Assembly: GCF_004684095.1 (NCBI RefSeq)
Contig: NZ_SRII01000010.1
Span: forward strand, 62,001-126,000
Origin: Hymenobacter sp. UV11
GTDB taxonomy: Bacteria > Bacteroidota > Bacteroidia > Cytophagales > Hymenobacteraceae
Length of the DNA stretch: 64,000 bases
Direction of reading: 5' to 3'
Position 1 is the first letter of the stretch. The number at the start of each line of letters is the position of its first letter. The notes beneath the pieces were generated by a model. That model ran no database searches. It saw only the letters and a program-made list of their open reading frames with translations, and was not told where the DNA came from. Below, piece after piece: positions 60,806 through 64,000 of this stretch. A program made the translations under genes and the position numbers.

Positions 60806-61575
60806 GCGGCCGGTTTTTCGCCCTGCTGCGCCACCATTTGCGAGAAGCTTTTGGCGGCGTGGGTAAACTCGGAGGGGATGAGCACCACCGTCGTGGTATT
60901 GTTGTCGATGCCGATTTCGGCCAGCATCTGCATGCGGCGCAGCTCCAGCGCGATGGGGCTTTTCTCCATTTCCAGCGCCCCCTGCGTGAGCTTGAGGCTG
61001 GCTTCCAGCTCGGCCTCGGCCTTGATGATGCGGGCGCGCTTTTCCCGAATGGCCTCGGCCTCGCGGGCCATCGCCCGCTGCATCGACTCCGGAATTTCCA
61101 CGTCTTTAATCTCGACCAGCTCGATTTTCACGCCCCAGGCCTCGGTGGCCGTGTCCACTATGCGCAGCAGCGAGCCGTTGATGAGGGCGCGCTCGCGCAG
61201 CACCTCATCGAGCTGGTGCTGGCCGATAATGTTGCGTAGCGCCGTGACGGACAGCTGGTACACCGCCTTGTTGTAGTCGGCCACTTTTATAACCGCATCC
61301 GCCGGGTCGAGCACCTTAAACCATAGCACCGCATTCACCTTAATGGTCACGCTGTCCTTGGTGATGGTTTCCTGCTGCTCCAGCTCCACGGTTTTGGTGC
61401 GCATGTCGATGGTTTGCTGCCGCTCAATGAACGGCACCAGCCAATACAGCCCCGGCCCGCGCGTACCGGTATAGCGCCCCAGCCGAAACACGATGGCCCG
61501 CTGGTATTCCTGAGCAATGCGCAGGCTCATCGCTAGCAGCACGATGGCCACGATAAGGAGGGGTAGGAGCAGCAT
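60802..61575 (-). CDS. SPFH/stomatin-like (slipin) membrane protein
   Basis: 257 residues from the ATG at 61575 (a TTG three codons upstream is less likely). One N-terminal membrane helix (LLLPLLIVAIVLLAMSLR), then the SPFH core EYQRAIVFRLGRYTGTRGPG and coiled-coil (REAEAIREKRARIIKAEAEL). It probably assembles in membrane microdomains and may control proteases. No partner NfeD protease is adjacent. Confidence 0.92.
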   Translation of the reverse strand: MLLLPLLIVAIVLLAMSLRIAQEYQRAIVFRLGRYTGTRGPGLYWLVPFIERQQTIDMRTKTVELEQQETITKDSVTIKVNAVLWFKVLDPADAVIKVADYNKAVYQLSVTALRNIIGQHQLDEVLRERALINGSLLRIVDTATEAWGVKIELVEIKDVEIPESMQRAMAREAEAIREKRARIIKAEAELEASLKLTQGALEMEKSPIALELRRMQMLAEIGIDNNTTTVVLIPSEFTHAAKSFSQMVAQQGEKPAA

Positions 61576-61688
61576 GGGGAGCAAGTTGGAAAAGTGTAGC
61601 GCGTATGTCGCTCCTACTCAACAAGTATTACCGCCAAATCATTACCGCCGCCGGCCTGGCGAGCTAATTAACCCAGCCGCCGCTGCGT

Positions 61689-62090
61689 CTACGCATCCGG
61701 CACGCCACCAAAAAACTTGTCCAGCACCGCCCGAAAAACCGGGTCCGCGCCCGGCACCGCCGCAAATAGCGTCATCGACGAGCGCAGCTTTAAGTCATCC
61801 GGGCTGCCGAAGATGCTGCCGGCGCTGCTGCCGCCCAGTTTCAATAACTCGCCGGCAATCTCCCGCAGCCGCGCGCCCAAAACTGGGTGCTGCGCATACG
61901 CCGCCGCTTCAGCCGCGTCGCGGATAGCGTAGTGCTTCGAGATTTCACTGAAGCCCAGCCCCTGAATCTGGGGGAAGATGTACCACATCCAGTGGCTGCG
62001 CTTGCGGCCGGCCATTATTTCGGCCAGGGCGGTGGGGTAGGCGGTAGCCTGCGCGTCGAGGAAGCGTTGGAGGTTGGGGTCGGTGGGCAT
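61689..62090 (-). CDS. DUF1810 family protein
   Basis: 133 residues from the ATG at 62090. It matches DUF1810 (NLQRFLDAQATAYPTALAEI; WMWYIFPQIQGLGFSEISKH; MTLFAAV), small cytoplasmic proteins of unknown role related to calpastatin-annotated entries. An in-frame start at 62117 is less likely. Confidence 0.9.
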   Translation of the reverse strand: MPTDPNLQRFLDAQATAYPTALAEIMAGRKRSHWMWYIFPQIQGLGFSEISKHYAIRDAAEAAAYAQHPVLGARLREIAGELLKLGGSSAGSIFGSPDDLKLRSSMTLFAAVPGADPVFRAVLDKFFGGVPDA

Positions 62091-62215
62091 ATGGCTGAGA
62101 GCTTTCGGTACTACCAAACTTACGGTAGCAGGTTTGCGTTGAATGTTCTACATTTGTTGAAGCTTTAGCACAACAAAAAAATAAGGGGATAAGCCTCGCG
62201 GCCTACCCCCTTACC

Positions 62216-62350
62216 CTACCTAATCCAATGCGCGGCGGCCGTTACGGCACCACCGCTCATCAGCAACCAGAGTAGCCATTTAGCAACCTCTGGCGGTATG
62301 CGGATGTCAAGCTTAATTTTGACTTCCGTTTTCGCACGAGCCTTATCCAT
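62216..62350 (-). CDS. Possible small membrane protein, 44 residues
   Basis: Starting at the ATG at 62350 (MDKARAKTEVKIKLDIRIPP) and followed by one hydrophobic segment (VAKWLLWLLMSGGAVTAAAH). Charged head plus single helix is plausible for a small membrane peptide. An upstream start at 62473 gives a poor N-terminus. Composition is AT-richer than the flanks. Confidence 0.45.
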   Translation of the reverse strand: MDKARAKTEVKIKLDIRIPPEVAKWLLWLLMSGGAVTAAAHWIR

Positions 62351-62508
62351 TGTGAGTTGGAAGTTAAGGTGTGACAGCACCTGCTTCCTGAACCCTCGGC
62401 GTCGCCACAACGCCGGGGGTTCGCCGTTTATAGGCAACCGCGTTGGCGAGGTGTTTCCCGTGCGTTGCGCCAAAGGTAGAGACTTGAAGAGGTCATAATT
62501 CTAATAGT

Positions 62509-62569
62509 ACAAAGCCCTTGATTCAGAAATTAAAGCATTGCTTTATAATTTCTGAATCAAGAGCTTTGT
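62509..62569. repeat. AT-rich perfect hairpin
   Basis: 24-base arms (62509-62532 and 62546-62569) ACAAAGCCCTTGATTCAG... with one mismatch. The centre continues the palindrome with a small bulge. It could be a terminator or a small mobile repeat. Confidence 0.75.
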
Positions 62570-62582
62570 GTATCAATTTAAA

Positions 62583-62715
62583 TAGGACTTACGCAAAACG
62601 GGGTTGTCATTGCGAGCAACGCGAAGCAATCGCACCTAAACGATACCCGAGCGACTCGTTCTGATGCGATTGCCGCGCTTCGCTCGCAATGACAGACGCT
62701 TTTGCGTAAGTCCTA
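62583..62715. repeat. Nested palindromic repeat: outer ACTTACGCAAAA, inner GTCATTGCGAG group copy 4
   Basis: Outer 16-base arms TAGGACTTACGCAAAA (62583-62598) and its inverse (62700-62715). Inside are GTCATTGCGAG (62606-62616) and its inverse (62683-62693), with diverged middle arms. Confidence 0.85.
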
Positions 62716-62736
62716 GTTAAAAAAAAGTCACAAAAA

Positions 62737-64000
62737 TTACCGCCCCACCACGGGCAGCACCGGCAGGCTCTCGCGGCCCTGCGCATCCACGCTCACCACG
62801 CCGAAGATGTAGTTGTCTTTGCTGATGGCCAGGTCGGCGGTGGTGCCGCTTACTGGGAAGCGCTGCTGCCACTGCGGGGCGCTGGTTTCGCGGGCCAGCA
62901 CGAGGTATCCTGCCGGGGTAGGGCCGCCCTGCGGGGCCTGCCAGCGCAGCTCGGTGCGGTTGGTGAGCTTGGCAGTGAGGACTTCCACTTTTTGCGGGGA
63001 GGCGGGAGCCATGGCCAGGCTGGCCAGGGTGGCGAGGTTTACCTGGGCAGTGCGGCGCAGGTAGCGGAAGTCCATAAACTCGGGCTTGTCGCCGTACTCG
63101 ATGCCGCCTTCGGTGCGCAGGTCCTGGTGCTGGTGGTTGAAGTTCTCGTTGGTTTCGGTGAAGCGCACGGCCGCGTAGCCCTGCTGGTTGAAGGGCGTGT
63201 GGTCGCCGCCGCGCAGGAAGCGGTCGGGGCGGTACTCCAGCAGCACTGAGTAGCCGCCGGCGCTCACGTACTGGCGGGCGGCCATTTGGGCGTAGCGGGC
63301 GAGCTGGCGGCTGCTGGCGTCGTTCTCGTTGCTGAGCTGGCGGCGAGCCTTGGCCTGGTCGGGCGTTTCGGTGGCCGGCACGCCCTCGCTGAATACGCGC
63401 AGGTGCAGCGAGTCCGTGATTTCGGGGTCGTAGCCTTTCGAGTTGCCCACGATGTCGTTATTCAGCATCGCCACCAGGTTCCAGCCCTCTTTTTTGGCGC
63501 GCTTGGCCAGGTGGTCGGCGCCGAGCAGGCCCTGCTCTTCGCCCTGCACGGCCACCAGCTTTATCGTGCACGGAAACTTCTGGCCGGCCAGCACGCGGGC
63601 CACTTCCATCACGGCGGCCACGCCGCTGGCGTCGTCGTTGGCGCCGGGCGCGTCGGCGGTGCGGTTCATGATGTCGGTGACCCTGGAGTCGATGTGGCCG
63701 CTCATCAGGTACACGCGGGTGTCGGTGGGGTCGGTACCGGGGATGGTGGCCAGCACGTTGGCCATCAGCGTCTTCTTATCTACGCGGCGGCCGTCGGGGT
63801 TATAGGTAAAGGTGTCCATCTCCACCGTCATGCGCCCGCCGCCGGCCTTGCTGTATTTCTTAAACTCGTCGAACACGTACTGGCGCGCCGCACCGATGCC
63901 GCGCTTCTTGTCCTTGGTTTCGCTGAGCGTGTGGCGGGTGCCGTAGCTCACGAGCTTGCGCACGTCGGTTTCCAGGGTTTTGGCCGAAATCTCGTTCACC
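62737..64000 (-). CDS. M28-family metallopeptidase, N-terminus outside the window
   Basis: At least 420 residues. Zinc-ligand motifs: LMSGHIDSR, GANDDASGVAAVMEV, QGEEQGLLGADHLAK and LNNDIVG. An N-terminal ISAKTLETDVRKLVSYGTRH precedes. A fibronectin-like domain closes the C-terminus (QKVEVLTAKLTNRTELRWQA). It is typical of exported aminopeptidases. The frame continues past base 64000, so the signal peptide is not seen. Confidence 0.88.
   Translation of the reverse strand, partial: VNEISAKTLETDVRKLVSYGTRHTLSETKDKKRGIGAARQYVFDEFKKYSKAGGGRMTVEMDTFTYNPDGRRVDKKTLMANVLATIPGTDPTDTRVYLMSGHIDSRVTDIMNRTADAPGANDDASGVAAVMEVARVLAGQKFPCTIKLVAVQGEEQGLLGADHLAKRAKKEGWNLVAMLNNDIVGNSKGYDPEITDSLHLRVFSEGVPATETPDQAKARRQLSNENDASSRQLARYAQMAARQYVSAGGYSVLLEYRPDRFLRGGDHTPFNQQGYAAVRFTETNENFNHQHQDLRTEGGIEYGDKPEFMDFRYLRRTAQVNLATLASLAMAPASPQKVEVLTAKLTNRTELRWQAPQGGPTPAGYLVLARETSAPQWQQRFPVSGTTADLAISKDNYIFGVVSVDAQGRESLPVLPVVGR

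Noticed and set aside
1-64000. tRNA, rRNA, CRISPR, prophage or insertion sequences
   Set aside because: No T-loop-type GGTTCRANTCC with acceptor pairing, no spaced direct repeats, and no integrase or transposase frame was found by eye.

Overview
This 64 kb window reads as chromosomal DNA of a high-GC member of the Bacteroidota, most likely the Cytophagales and probably a Hymenobacter-like genus. Evidence: promoters of the TAnnTTTG type and no consistent Shine-Dalgarno sites; a Rho factor with a very large disordered insertion; two proteins with the gliding-motility C-terminal (type IX secretion) domain; a TonB-dependent receptor with a carboxypeptidase-like N-terminal domain; and many small families typical of the phylum (DUF4197, DUF2911, DUF4173). 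G+C is roughly 60-65% by eye. I see no rRNA, tRNA, CRISPR array, prophage or transposase.

Layout. 0-6 kb: rho, a stand-alone TonB-plug-like protein, a UbiA prenyltransferase/methyltransferase pair and a DUF4197 protein. 6-11 kb: a membrane protein and winged-helix regulator operon, a DUF4173 membrane protein sharing the same putative operator, a ferritin-like protein and three small membrane proteins. 11-18 kb: a class A penicillin-binding protein, an AT-rich DUF2625 gene, a divergent arginine decarboxylase/arginase-family pair and a lipase-like hydrolase. 18-25 kb: a 951-residue gliding-domain protein, argS and a LOG-family phosphoribohydrolase. 24-28.5 kb: a three-gene purine block (NCS2 permease, exported NUP-family protein, adenosine-deaminase-like lipoprotein). 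28.5-35 kb: egtB with a palindromic repeat inserted in frame, a KGG stress protein, menC-like, a PDZ aspartyl protease, an acyltransferase and a phasin-like protein. 35-43.5 kb: pdhB, a TPR lipoprotein, a PspC-like protein, a GT2 glycosyltransferase, YbaB, a molybdenum sulfite-oxidase-like/FAD-reductase operon and a phosphoglucose isomerase. 43.5-50.5 kb: a second gliding-domain protein, an aromatic-amino-acid-lyase homologue lacking its catalytic motif, an exported methyltransferase, hisS and an outer-membrane protein. 50.5-64 kb: a serine hydrolase, a TonB receptor, a GH53 galactanase, an NAD-binding epimerase, DUF2911, a stomatin-like protein, DUF1810 and a truncated M28 peptidase.

The genes are mostly unrelated housekeeping or single-operon units. 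The striking content is at the DNA level. The octamer GGGGTAGG/CCTACCCC occurs about 83 times by hand count, against about 4 expected from base composition. It is read in all three frames inside genes and sits as CCTACCCC shortly before many start codons. There are also at least six groups of long palindromic repeats between genes. The two largest groups share a core, and the arms within one copy match each other better than they match other copies. One palindrome lies in frame inside egtB, and others touch or supply stop codons. Several genes have a TAnnTTTG box only 4-6 nt before the start codon, suggesting leaderless mRNAs.
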